Part shown: positions 50,981 through 58,997 of the stretch, piece by piece
Position numbering within the stretch: the stretch's first letter is position 1
How the letters are laid out: every line of letters begins with the position of its first letter
Assembly (NCBI GenBank): GCA_034382075.1
Contig: JAXMOZ010000003.1
Location: forward strand, 41,563 to 105,562
Direction of reading: 5' to 3'
Length of the DNA stretch: 64,000 nt
Source of the DNA: JAEULH01 sp034382075
GTDB taxonomy: Bacteria > Pseudomonadota > Alphaproteobacteria > Rhodospirillales > Defluviicoccaceae
The notes under the pieces: generated by a model
The model's input: only the letters and a program-made list of their open reading frames with translations
Told to the model about the DNA's origin: nothing
Databases searched by the model: none
Position numbers and translations under genes: made by a program

Positions 50981-51950
50981 CGAGCAGCGGTTCCGCGGCA
51001 TCTACGAGAACGCCGGCACCGGCATTGCCATCGCCGACCTCCAGGGCCGCTTCCAGGCCTGCAACCCGGCCTACGCCGCCATGCTCGGCTACAGCGAGGA
51101 CGAGCTGCGCAACACGGTCTCGTTCGAGCTCATCCACCCCGACGACCGCGAGGATAACCTGGCCCGGATCAAGCGCCTGCTCGCCGGAGAGGTGCCCTCG
51201 TTCGAGATCCTGAACCGCTACGTCGCCAAGGACGGCGCGGCGATCTGGGTGCACAAGCACGTCTCCTTGTTGCGCGGCGCATCCGGCCGGTTCACCCACA
51301 TCATCGGCCTGGTGACCGACATGACCGAGCGGAAGCGGGCGGAGGAGCACCGCCAACTTCTGGTCAACGAGCTCAACCACCGGGTCAAGAACACCCTGGC
51401 GGTGGTGCAGGCCATTGCCCAGCAGACCTTCCGGGCCGCAGAGGCTCCGGGCGATCTGGTCACGGCGTTCCAGAACCGGCTGGCGGCCCTTGCCGCCGCG
51501 CACAACCTGCTGTCGCGGCTCAACTGGCAGCAGGCCTCGCTGGAGGAGCTGGCGCGCGAGACCACGGCGGCCTCGTTTGCCGAGGCGGCGAGGATCCGGA
51601 TGGCGGGGCCTTATGTCGTCCTGCCGCCGAAGAAGGCGGTGACGCTGGCCATGGCCTTGCACGAGCTTTGCACCAACGCGATGAAGTACGGGGCGCTGTC
51701 GGTGCCGGCAGGCCGGGTGGAGCTGACCTGGGAGGCGACACAGGGAGAGCGCCCGGCCATCAGGCTCCGCTGGCACGAAAGCGGCGGGCCGCCGGTGGTG
51801 GCGCCCGAACACGAAGGCTTCGGCTCGCGCATCATCGAGCAGGCGCTGGCGCACGAGTTCGAGGGCCGGGTGGACATGGACTTCCGTCCAGAGGGGCTGG
51901 TCGTGATCCTGGAGGGGGCGCTGCCAGCGCCCTCGGGCGAGGGGGGATGA
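50976..51950 (+). CDS. HWE-family histidine kinase, 3' part after a frameshift
   Basis: Continuation of the preceding sensor in another frame, with no start codon of its own at the junction. It begins ESEQRFRGIYENAGTGIAIA, a further PAS domain, then the HWE kinase core: LLVNELNHRVKNTLAVVQAI holds the phospho-acceptor His, LHELCTNAMKYGALS the N box, RLRWHESGGPPVVAP the Trp-x-Glu that names the family, and GFGSRIIEQAL the G box. These are all intact, so the gene was functional until recently or the shift is a sequencing error. The stop overlaps the ATG of the single-receiver gene. Confidence 0.85.
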   Translation, partial: ESEQRFRGIYENAGTGIAIADLQGRFQACNPAYAAMLGYSEDELRNTVSFELIHPDDREDNLARIKRLLAGEVPSFEILNRYVAKDGAAIWVHKHVSLLRGASGRFTHIIGLVTDMTERKRAEEHRQLLVNELNHRVKNTLAVVQAIAQQTFRAAEAPGDLVTAFQNRLAALAAAHNLLSRLNWQQASLEELARETTAASFAEAARIRMAGPYVVLPPKKAVTLAMALHELCTNAMKYGALSVPAGRVELTWEATQGERPAIRLRWHESGGPPVVAPEHEGFGSRIIEQALAHEFEGRVDMDFRPEGLVVILEGALPAPSGEGG

Positions 51951-52318
51951 GCGCCGCCGCCGGCGCGCTGTCAGGCAAGCGCATCCTGCTCGTCGAGGAC
52001 GAATTCATCGTCGCGGCGATGCTGGAGGACGTGCTGCGGGGGCTCGGCGCCATCGTCGTCGGCCCGGCCTACCGGCTCGCCGACGGCCTCGGCCTGGCGG
52101 TGGATGAGGCCATCGACGTCGCCATTCTCGACGTGAACATCGAGGGCGAGCGCAGCGACGCCATCGCCGACGCCTTGGCCGCGCGCGACATCCCGTTCGT
52201 GCTGGCCACCGGATACGGCAATGGCGAGTCCAGGTACGGCGCCCAGGTCCTCACCAAGCCTTACACGCCGAAGATGCTGGCCGCGGCGCTGGTGCGCGCG
52301 CTGGAAGCCCAGCCTTAG
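51947..52318 (+). CDS. Single-domain response regulator
   Basis: A 123-residue receiver with no output domain. RILLVEDEFIVAAMLEDVL supplies the acidic pocket, VAILDVNIEGERS the phospho-acceptor Asp, VLATGYG the Thr position and LTKPYTPKML the conserved Lys. Such receivers next to HWE kinases relay phosphate or act as sinks. It overlaps the kinase stop by ATGA. The kinase-receiver pair is a complete two-component module apart from the kinase frameshift. Confidence 0.93.
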   Translation: MSAAAGALSGKRILLVEDEFIVAAMLEDVLRGLGAIVVGPAYRLADGLGLAVDEAIDVAILDVNIEGERSDAIADALAARDIPFVLATGYGNGESRYGAQVLTKPYTPKMLAAALVRALEAQP

Positions 52319-52401
52319 GGCAAGGCTCGGCGACGCTGACGCGCGCGAAGGCGCAACCCCGGTTTCCGGCCAGCGTGACCGGGCCGGGCGGGGCCGGAAT
52401 C

Positions 52402-52434
52402 GAAAAGCCCCCGGGGATTTGCGTCCCCGGGGGC
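52402..52434 (-). terminator. Rho-independent terminator of the cold-shock gene
   Basis: GCCCCCGGGGA (52407-52417) pairs perfectly with TCCCCGGGGGC (52424-52434) around a six-base loop. On the minus strand the stem is followed by TTTTCG, so it ends the cspA-like transcript; on + it would be a weak terminator for the receiver gene. Confidence 0.85.
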
Positions 52435-52461
52435 TCCGCGTTCAGCAAACCGACCTTGCGG

Positions 52462-52671
52462 TCAGTTGGCGATCGACAGATTCTCGGCCGAACTCTTGCC
52501 GTTGCGTCCGGCCACCAGGTCGTACTTGACCCGCTGACCTTCGTTCAGGCTGCTGAGCCCTGCCCGCTCCACCGCCGAGATATGCACGAATGCATCGGGG
52601 CCGCCGCTGTCCGGCTGAATGAACCCGAAGCCCTTCGTGGGGTTGAACCACTTCACCGTTCCGGTCGTCAC
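52462..52671 (-). CDS. Cold-shock protein (CspA family)
   Basis: A 69-residue single cold-shock domain. RNP1 is KGFGFIQPD and RNP2 DAFVHISAVERAG; the start MTTGTVKWFNPT is canonical. It binds single-stranded RNA and DNA and melts secondary structure. Length is normal for alphaproteobacterial Csp proteins. A strong terminator follows. The gap upstream to the OsmC gene (52672-52928) would carry its leader, which in this family often regulates by temperature. Confidence 0.96.
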   Translation of the reverse strand: MTTGTVKWFNPTKGFGFIQPDSGGPDAFVHISAVERAGLSSLNEGQRVKYDLVAGRNGKSSAENLSIAN

Positions 52672-52928
52672 GTTCGTAAGTCCTCACAGAGAAAACCGCG
52701 CCGGGCAACATGCCGGGGCGCGAGATAGCTTCAACGTCGTTTCGGCAGTTCGCGAGCCCCGGAGGGCGAAGCGGCAACCTGAACAGAAGCATCAAACACT
52801 ACCCGATGCCGAAGGTAGGCCCTCCGGCCGCTCTGCACAAGCGCGCGGATGTGGCATTTGCGTTTCATTCGGAGCTTTGCCCTCGGTCTGGCAGAATGGG
52901 CCGACGCCAGGAGGAAGGAGGGCGGCGA

Positions 52929-53417
52929 ATGACGAGCGCTGGCGGTCGGGAACACCGCTATCAGACGGCCCTGCGCTGGACCGGCAATCGCGGCCAGGGC
53001 ACCGGGAGTTACCGCGCCTACGGCCGCGAGCATACGATCGAGGTTGCCGGAAAGGCCGCGATCCGGGGCTCGTCGGATCCGGCGTTTCGGGGCGACCCGG
53101 GGTGCCACAATCCGGAGGAGCTGCTGGTCGCCGCGGCGTCCGCCTGTCACATGCTGATGTATCTGCACCTCTGCGCCGACGCCGGCATCGTCGTGACCGC
53201 CTACGAGGATGCCGCCACCGGCGTCATGGTCGAAGACGCCGACGGCGGCGGGCGGTTTCGCGCCATCCTGCTCACGCCGAGGATCACCCTTGCCCCTGGC
53301 TCCGATCGAGAGCGGGCACGGGCGCTGCATGCCGAGGCGCACCACCGCTGCTTCGTCGCCAACTCGCTGTCGACGCCGATCAGCTGCGAGCCGAGCTTCA
53401 CCGAGGCCGCGGGGTAA
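52929..53417 (+). CDS. OsmC-family peroxiredoxin
   Basis: A 162-residue OsmC/Ohr-type protein that reduces organic hydroperoxides with a Cys pair. The peroxidatic Cys is Cys73 in ASACHMLMYLHLC and the partner Cys141 in HHRCFVANSL. TGSYRAYGREHTI and CHNPEELLVAAA are family segments. A purine-rich GGAAGGAGGG precedes the ATG. Length is typical; this subgroup is closer to the general OsmC-like proteins than to Ohr. Cytoplasmic. Confidence 0.93.
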   Translation: MTSAGGREHRYQTALRWTGNRGQGTGSYRAYGREHTIEVAGKAAIRGSSDPAFRGDPGCHNPEELLVAAASACHMLMYLHLCADAGIVVTAYEDAATGVMVEDADGGGRFRAILLTPRITLAPGSDRERARALHAEAHHRCFVANSLSTPISCEPSFTEAAG

Positions 53418-53461
53418 GCCGCAGCACCTCCGTGAGACTCGTCCCGTTTGGGCAACCCCGA

Positions 53462-53522
53462 CTCGTCACCCCCGGACTTGTTCCGGGGGTCGATCTGAGG
53501 GTGGACGAGCACGGCGATGACG
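53462..53522. repeat. Truncated CTYGT-loop palindrome pair
   Basis: ACCCCCGGA/TCCGGGGGT flank CTTGT at 53468-53490. The inverted second half is reduced to its loop and right arm (GACGAGCACGGCGATGAC), its left arm being lost. Confidence 0.75.
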
Positions 53523-53586
53523 CCGGGAAACGACGTCCTCGCAACGAGGCGCTACAAGGTCCGATCCGACCTGATCGCGCCTCGCT

Positions 53587-54204
53587 CTAGCTCCCGGCGC
53601 GCGGCTGCAGCCTCGCCGCGACCGCTTCGGTGAAGGTGAACTGCACCAGGTCGCCGACCTTCAGCCCCTTCATCTTCTGCTGCAGCTCGGGGTTCCTCAC
53701 CTGCACCGTCCGGGTGCCGCCTTCCGGCCCCTGGAAGGTCACCGTGTGCGCCAACTGGTCGATCTCGATGACCCGCGCGGTGACGGTGGTCTGGTCGACC
53801 ACGCCGGTGGCCGGCGCCTCGCCCGGGGCCGAGCGCGCCCGATCCGACATCCCCGTCACTCCGGGAGCGGCCTCTCCGGGGCCGACCACGTTGATCGCGA
53901 GCGCGTTGTAAAACGCGAGGTCGACCACGTCGCCCTTCTTCACCTTGGTCAGGTCGATGGCCGGATCATTCACCTTCACCGTCGCCATCTGCCCCTGGAC
54001 GCCGCGCAGCGTCACCATCCGGGTCTTGTAGTTGATGTCCTGTACGGTCGCCGTCGTCTGGATGAGGTCGCGCCCCACCACCGTCGGCGGCGCCTCGGTC
54101 GCGCGCATCACGTCCTTGGAGCCGTTGCCGGAGCAGCCGGCGAGGCCCCCCGCTGCCATCAGGCAGACGGCCGACACCATCAGAACCCGCTTGTGCATTT
54201 TCAT
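53587..54204 (-). CDS. Lipoprotein with two tandem copies of a small beta domain
   Basis: A 205-residue lipoprotein: basic start, hydrophobic run and lipobox LAGC (Cys24 lipidated). Residues about 50-110 (TATVQDINYKTRMVTLRG, then KVNDPAIDLTKVKKGDVVDL) and about 140-200 (VTARVIEIDQLAHTVTFQG, then RTVQVRNPELQQKMKGLKVGDLVQFTF) are clearly duplicates of one module. A linker rich in Pro/Gly/Ala separates them. AAGGGGAC stands before the ATG. I do not recognise a named family. It should sit on the periplasmic side of a membrane. Confidence 0.8.
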   Translation of the reverse strand: MKMHKRVLMVSAVCLMAAGGLAGCSGNGSKDVMRATEAPPTVVGRDLIQTTATVQDINYKTRMVTLRGVQGQMATVKVNDPAIDLTKVKKGDVVDLAFYNALAINVVGPGEAAPGVTGMSDRARSAPGEAPATGVVDQTTVTARVIEIDQLAHTVTFQGPEGGTRTVQVRNPELQQKMKGLKVGDLVQFTFTEAVAARLQPRAGS

Positions 54205-54334
54205 CGTTGACGTCCCCTTGTCTTTGCGTTGATTGCCCGCTTGCGCCGGAGCCTCCCCGGCAGCGGGCCGCGACGATACCCGTTTTGCGCGCGAACACCT
54301 ACGATATTGACCGGCCCAGCGACGGCACTTTCCC

Positions 54335-54940
54335 TCAGCGGCCGAACGCGCCGACGGCTGCGGCCACCCGTCCCACCGTCGTCAGCCAGCAGGCGACGGC
54401 GAAAGCGCCGGCGAACCAGGCGAAGGCGCCTGGAAACAGGCAGATCAGGACGAGAAACAGGATGGTCTCGCTGCCCTCGGCAATGCCGCCGAGGTAGTAG
54501 ATCGACTTCGCGCCCCGCCGGCTGCTCGTGAGGCCATGCTTGGCGGCGATGATGGCAAAGGCGAGGAAGGAGGCCATCGTGCCGACGAAGGAGAACACCA
54601 GGATGGCCGCGGCTAAAGCGTGTTCCGGGCGGCCGATGGCGAAGGCGACGGGAACGCCGGCGTAGACGATGAAGTCGAGGACGATATCGAGGAAGCCGCC
54701 GAGGTCGGTCGCGCCGCGAACCCGGGCAATGGCGCCGTCGAGCCCGTCCGCCAGGCGGTTGAGGACGATGCAGACCAGCGCCAGGGTATCCTGCTGCCAG
54801 ATCAGTGCCGGGAAGCTTGCCACTCCGGCGGCAAAGCCGAGAAGCGTGACGGTGTTGGCGCCGACGCCGAGCTCGGCAAGAACGCGGCCGACCCGATGCA
54901 GCGGCGGGTCGATGAGACGTCGCGCCCAGGCATCCAGCAT
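54335..54940 (-). CDS. CDP-alcohol phosphatidyltransferase family protein
   Basis: A 201-residue membrane enzyme with the active-site pattern D-G-x2-A-R-x8-G-x3-D-x3-D in DGLDGAIARVRG and GGFLDIVLDF. It transfers a phosphatidyl group from CDP-diacylglycerol to an alcohol. Six hydrophobic helices follow the catalytic region, and IYYLGGIAEGSETILF is typical of a CDP-OH-PT subgroup with no assigned alcohol. Starts at ATG 54940, directly before ARRLIDPPLHRVGR. Substrate alcohol unknown. It is downstream of the SpmAB-like gene on the same strand by 74 bases. Confidence 0.88.
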   Translation of the reverse strand: MLDAWARRLIDPPLHRVGRVLAELGVGANTVTLLGFAAGVASFPALIWQQDTLALVCIVLNRLADGLDGAIARVRGATDLGGFLDIVLDFIVYAGVPVAFAIGRPEHALAAAILVFSFVGTMASFLAFAIIAAKHGLTSSRRGAKSIYYLGGIAEGSETILFLVLICLFPGAFAWFAGAFAVACWLTTVGRVAAAVGAFGR

Positions 54941-55014
54941 CCGAAGCTCCCGAGCATTGGTGCCTTCTCTTGCCACGGCAACAAGACGGTGGCGAGCGTC
55001 ACTTCGAAGCCGGC

Positions 55015-56394
55015 TCAGCCGTAGAGGATGGAGCAGATGACGACGGAGCCGGCGATGCCGGCGGCGTCGGCGACAAGGGCGGCGACGATGGCGTGGCGCA
55101 GCCTGCGGACGCCGACGGCGCCAAAGTAGACGGCGAGGACGTAGAAGGTGGTCTCGGTGGACCCCTGGATGGTGCTGACCAGGTAGCCGACGTAGCTGTC
55201 CGGGCCGATCGCCGGGTCGTTGATGATGGAGGCGAGGATGCCGTAGGCGCCGGAGCCGGACAGCGGCCTCAGCAGCGCCATCGGCAAGGCCTCCGCCGGC
55301 AGGCCGAGCGGGCCGGTGAGGCCGCCGAGCGGCGTGACCAGAAGATCGAGCGCGCCGCTTTCGCGGAACATGGCGACCGCGACGAGGATGGCGACCAGGT
55401 AGGGGGTGATCCGGATCGCCACCTGGAAGCCGTCGCGCGCGCCCTCGATGAACACCTCGTAGATCCGCACCCGCCGGGCAACGCCCAAGGCGAGCAGGCC
55501 GACGATGATCCCCGGAACGATCCACGGCGCCGCCTCGCGGCCATAGAGAATGCTCAAGGGAATGATCGCGATGACAGCGGCGAGAACCGCAAAGGCCACC
55601 GCCGGCGGGTAGCCGGGGCCGACGGGTTCAGGCTCCGCCGTCCCCTGCCCCGGTTCGTCCAGCGCCTCCTGGAAACCGGCTTCGGCGCCGTCGTCGGGGA
55701 CCGCGTCGGCTGGCGCCTGCGGTTCCGAGCCCTTGGGGCTCATCGGCCAAACCCGCTCCAAGAGCTTGGCCATGACGATCGCGACGCTCGTCGAGCAGAT
55801 GGTGGCGAACAGCGTCGTCGGCAGGATCCCGGCCGGATCGGCCGAGCCAGCGGCGGCGCGCAGGCCGATCACGCCGGTCGGCAGCAGGGTGACGCTGGAG
55901 GTGTTGATGGCGAGGAACAGCACCATGGCGTTGGTCGCCGTCCCCTTGAGCGGGTTGAGCCGGTCCAACTCCTGCATGGCGCGGATGCCGAAGGGCGTCG
56001 CAGCGTTGCCGAGGCCCAGCACGTTGGCGGAGATGTTCATGATCATCGCCCCCATGGCCGGGTGCTCGGGCGGCACTTGCGGAAACATCCGGGTCATCAG
56101 CGGCCGGACCAGCCGGGCGATGGTGACCAGCAGGCCGGCCGCCTCGCCCACCTTCATCACGCCTAAGAACAGCGCCATGACCCCGATCAGGCCGATGGCG
56201 AGCTCGACCGCGCTCCGGGCGCCGTCGATGACGGCGGTGGTCAGAGCCTGCATCGCCGACGGGTCGCCGGCGGGGACGATACCAAACAGCTCGCGGCCGG
56301 CGGCGACGGCGAAGGCTGTGGCGATCAGGGCGAAGAAGATGCCGTTCAAGCTGGGGGCCGCGCCGAGGTGAGGAGGCTTAAGGGCGTAACACAC
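55015..56394 (-). CDS. SpmA/SpmB-like fused nucleoside-recognition membrane protein
   Basis: A 459-residue polytopic protein. The N-terminal half holds a first gate-type domain (ANVLGLGNAATPFGIRAMQE, then NTSSVTLLPTGVIGLRA) matching SpmA, and the C-terminal half the second (SGSGAYGILASIINDP, then STIQGSTETTFYVLAVYFGA) matching SpmB. Separate genes in Bacillus, they are fused here, joined by an acidic Pro-rich linker (residues about 225-260). Start uncertain: GTG 56394 is the longest option, but TTG 56349 opens on NGIFFALIATAF. Proposed to be transporters of unknown substrate in non-sporulating bacteria. Confidence 0.87.
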   Translation of the reverse strand: MCYALKPPHLGAAPSLNGIFFALIATAFAVAAGRELFGIVPAGDPSAMQALTTAVIDGARSAVELAIGLIGVMALFLGVMKVGEAAGLLVTIARLVRPLMTRMFPQVPPEHPAMGAMIMNISANVLGLGNAATPFGIRAMQELDRLNPLKGTATNAMVLFLAINTSSVTLLPTGVIGLRAAAGSADPAGILPTTLFATICSTSVAIVMAKLLERVWPMSPKGSEPQAPADAVPDDGAEAGFQEALDEPGQGTAEPEPVGPGYPPAVAFAVLAAVIAIIPLSILYGREAAPWIVPGIIVGLLALGVARRVRIYEVFIEGARDGFQVAIRITPYLVAILVAVAMFRESGALDLLVTPLGGLTGPLGLPAEALPMALLRPLSGSGAYGILASIINDPAIGPDSYVGYLVSTIQGSTETTFYVLAVYFGAVGVRRLRHAIVAALVADAAGIAGSVVICSILYG

Positions 56395-56457
56395 CCAAAG
56401 GGATACCAGAAGACGAGGCTCCGGTCATCCGCCGCGCACAGCCTCAGCCCTCGGGCG

Positions 56458-56673
56458 CTACTGCAGCGTGGTGCGGGCGCGCTCGATCATCGCCTGCGCC
56501 ATCATCGCCCCCTCGCGCCAGGCCGCGAGCAGGCGCAGCGCCTCGGCGTCGGGGTGATCGCTGCGGACGAGCTCGGCGATCTGGTTGATCCGCGCCAGGT
56601 CGGCGATGTGCCGGTAGCCCATGGCGTACGCGTCTTCGGTGGAGATGAGGCCGTCGTCGGCTGAAGCTTTCAT
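56458..56673 (-). CDS. Small hypothetical helical protein (71 aa)
   Basis: A 71-residue protein, MKASADDGLISTEDAYAMGY, then RHIADLARINQIAELVRSDH and AALRLLAAWREGAMMAQAMIER-like helices. Balanced composition and helical periodicity support a real gene. It begins 65 bases after the divergent small frame and ends 60 bases before the SpmAB gene on the same strand. No family recognised; the helices may make it an adaptor or a regulatory peptide. Reading as real, but not certain. Confidence 0.6.
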   Translation of the reverse strand: MKASADDGLISTEDAYAMGYRHIADLARINQIAELVRSDHPDAEALRLLAAWREGAMMAQAMIERARTTLQ

Positions 56674-56787
56674 GGCCGAAACAGCCTAAGCGGAGGAGAT
56701 GAAGATTTTGTTGCAGTGCGGGACGTGCTACATCCGCCGACGGACAAGCGGTCGAACCGCACGAAGCGCACAAGGGAAGAGGGGCGG

Positions 56788-56976
56788 ATGAACACCAGAA
56801 TGCTGCTCACTGCGGTGATGCGCAACCGACGGTCGCAATGGACGCTGCTGCCCAAGGTGGACGCGGACGCGGACACGGCCGAGGGCGACGCCGAAGCCGC
56901 CGCCGGGACGCTGCGCCCCTCCGGCGAAACAGCCGTCGCCGCTCGCGGCCGCGAGCCCGCCTCCCGCAGCGGCTAG
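56788..56976 (+). CDS. Possible small protein (62 aa)
   Basis: A frame from ATG 56788 with GGGAAGAGGGGCG in front encodes MNTRMLLTAVMRNRRSQWTL, a basic start, then an Ala/Asp/Glu-rich low-complexity tail. The ribosome-binding site is reasonable but the tail composition is what GC-rich random sequence gives. It may be a small membrane-associated peptide or nothing. Confidence 0.3.
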   Translation: MNTRMLLTAVMRNRRSQWTLLPKVDADADTAEGDAEAAAGTLRPSGETAVAARGREPASRSG

Positions 56977-56999
56977 TCTGAGGCGCTTCCTCCGGCTAA

Positions 57000-58826
57000 C
57001 TAAAGCCGCGACAGCGCCAAGCCATCCTGTGCTCCCAGCCATTTCTCCTCGAGCAGCCGGTCGGCCTCGTCCGCGGCCAGCCGGTCGCCCCTGTGCCGGG
57101 CTGCCTCCCTCATGCCATAGAGCGCCCAGGCGTTGCCGGGATAGCGATCGAGCGCGGCGCGAAAGGCTGCCTCGGCCTCCTCGACCCGCCCGGAACGCAG
57201 CAGCGCGGCGCCGAGGGATTGATCGACCGGGTAGTACCAGAAGGGCGGCTCCAGGTAGGGCAGAGCCCGATCGATCGCCGCAGCCTCCTCGAACGCGGCA
57301 ATGGCGGCGCGCGCATCTCCTTGATGTTGAGCAATCCGCCCGGCCACGATCAGCCGCGCCAGACGCAGCAGGTCCGGCGCCGGCACGCCGCCCTCGATCA
57401 GCGGCTGGAAGTCGCTCTCCGCGGCGATGCGGGCAATGGCCTCGGCTTCCGCTCGCGCCGCGTCCGTCTCACCTGCGGCGGCATGGGCGACACCGCGGGC
57501 GTAGTGCCACATCGCCCGGACGTATGGGAAGCGGTCGCCGGGGTCCGGCAGCGCCAGCGTCACCTCCGGGTCGCTGAATTGGGCGTGGGCGAAGTAGGGG
57601 GCGGCCTTGATGAGCTGAACCCAGGGAACCTGCGCGGCGACGTCGTCGGAAAGAACGCCCGGAAGCTTCTCCGCCGCCGCCAGCGCGGTCGTCCCGTCGC
57701 CCGCCATCCGCGCCGATTCCAGCAGGAAGTGGACGTTGTGCGGGTAGTAGCTGTAGGGGTAGAGGCTGTTGGGCTCCACCTGCGCAACGTACGCCTCGTC
57801 TGCCGCCACCGCGTCCCTGTTGATGGCGATCGAGTCGGCGAACCGACCGACGCGGAAGTAGATGTGCGCGGGCATGTGGACCATGTGGCCCGCACCCGGC
57901 ATCAGCGCCGCCAGCCGGTCGGCGTAGGGCTCGGCCCGTTCCGGCGTGGTCGAGGCCTCGACCGCGTGGATATAGAGGTGGATGGCGTAGGGGTGGCGAG
58001 GGTCTCCCGCCAGGGCCTTCTCCAATGCCGGCAACAACTCCGCCTGAGCCGGCTTCGGGGTGCGGGCGTCCTTTTCCCAGTAGTCCCAGGGCGAGAGGTT
58101 CATCAGCGCGTCGCCGTAGAGCGAGAGGATGTCCGGATCACCGGGGAAGCGCCTCGCGACCTCGGCCATGGCCTCGGCGTAGGCGCCGTTGAGCGCGGGC
58201 CGGTCGGCGGCGGGATCGGCCGAGTAGCGGTGAGCGAGGGCCTCGATCAGCGCCCGCTCGCGGTCGGTTGCCCCAGCCCGCAGGGCCATGGCCCGTTCCG
58301 TCGCCGCCATTGCCGGCGCGATCGCTTCGCCGTCCATGGGCGCGTTGATGTTGGGCCCAAGGGCGTAGGCCTCGCCCCAGAAACAGAGCGCGCAGCCCGG
58401 ATCGATGCGCTGCGCCGCGCGGAAGGCGCGAAGCGCCTCCGGATGGTTGAAGGCGTAGGCCAGACGGAGCCCCTGGTCGAAATACCGCTGCGCCTCCGCC
58501 GACGCCGTGGTGATCGGGTAGGAGTGGCCGCCGAGGTCGGCGAACAGCGGCGGGGCCTCGGGCGCTTTCGCGCCGGCATCGGCTCGCGCAAGCAGGATCC
58601 GGGCGAGGTCGACCCGGCGCTGGAAGTTCGCGGCGTCATGGTGGCCGTGCATCCCGCAGACGGCGGCCAGCAGGTTCGCCGGGATCGCGTCGCCGCCCGG
58701 CGCGGCGGTTGCGGCCGCCGGCGTGGCCGCAGCGGCGGTTCCCTCCATGGGGCCGTGAGCCATGGCTGTGGTAGGGCCGGCAACGCTCGCCGCAAGCACG
58801 CCCAAGCACAGGTAGCGCTGGATCAT
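57000..58826 (-). CDS. Exported tetratricopeptide-repeat protein
   Basis: A 608-residue protein with a signal peptide (LCLGVLAASVAGPTTAMA). After a low-complexity Ala/Thr region, TPR-like helices run almost to the end: YFDQGLRLAYAFNHPEALRA, GDPRHPYAIHLYIHAVEAS, HMPAHIYFRVGRFADSIA and GAALLRSGRVEEAEAAFRAA. A CALC pair (RIDPGCALCFWGEAYAL) and several His-rich sites (VCGMHGHHD, GHMVHMPAHIY) hint at metal or haem binding, though no CxxCH is present. This type of long TPR protein recurs in environmental proteobacteria without a known job. Periplasmic or surface. Confidence 0.88.
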   Translation of the reverse strand: MIQRYLCLGVLAASVAGPTTAMAHGPMEGTAAAATPAAATAAPGGDAIPANLLAAVCGMHGHHDAANFQRRVDLARILLARADAGAKAPEAPPLFADLGGHSYPITTASAEAQRYFDQGLRLAYAFNHPEALRAFRAAQRIDPGCALCFWGEAYALGPNINAPMDGEAIAPAMAATERAMALRAGATDRERALIEALAHRYSADPAADRPALNGAYAEAMAEVARRFPGDPDILSLYGDALMNLSPWDYWEKDARTPKPAQAELLPALEKALAGDPRHPYAIHLYIHAVEASTTPERAEPYADRLAALMPGAGHMVHMPAHIYFRVGRFADSIAINRDAVAADEAYVAQVEPNSLYPYSYYPHNVHFLLESARMAGDGTTALAAAEKLPGVLSDDVAAQVPWVQLIKAAPYFAHAQFSDPEVTLALPDPGDRFPYVRAMWHYARGVAHAAAGETDAARAEAEAIARIAAESDFQPLIEGGVPAPDLLRLARLIVAGRIAQHQGDARAAIAAFEEAAAIDRALPYLEPPFWYYPVDQSLGAALLRSGRVEEAEAAFRAALDRYPGNAWALYGMREAARHRGDRLAADEADRLLEEKWLGAQDGLALSRL

Positions 58827-58997
58827 GAACGCCTCCTCCGTGTCGCACCGCCGTTTTGCTGATGGCGGCGCCGGGGACGCGCCCAGTATTCACCGACCGG
58901 GAGAAGCTGACGCACCCCCTTTTGCGAGTAGTATACAGTCGCGAAGGGGATCTGTCACCAGGATGGTGAAAGCGGCTGACCGTCGCAAGCCGCGCCC

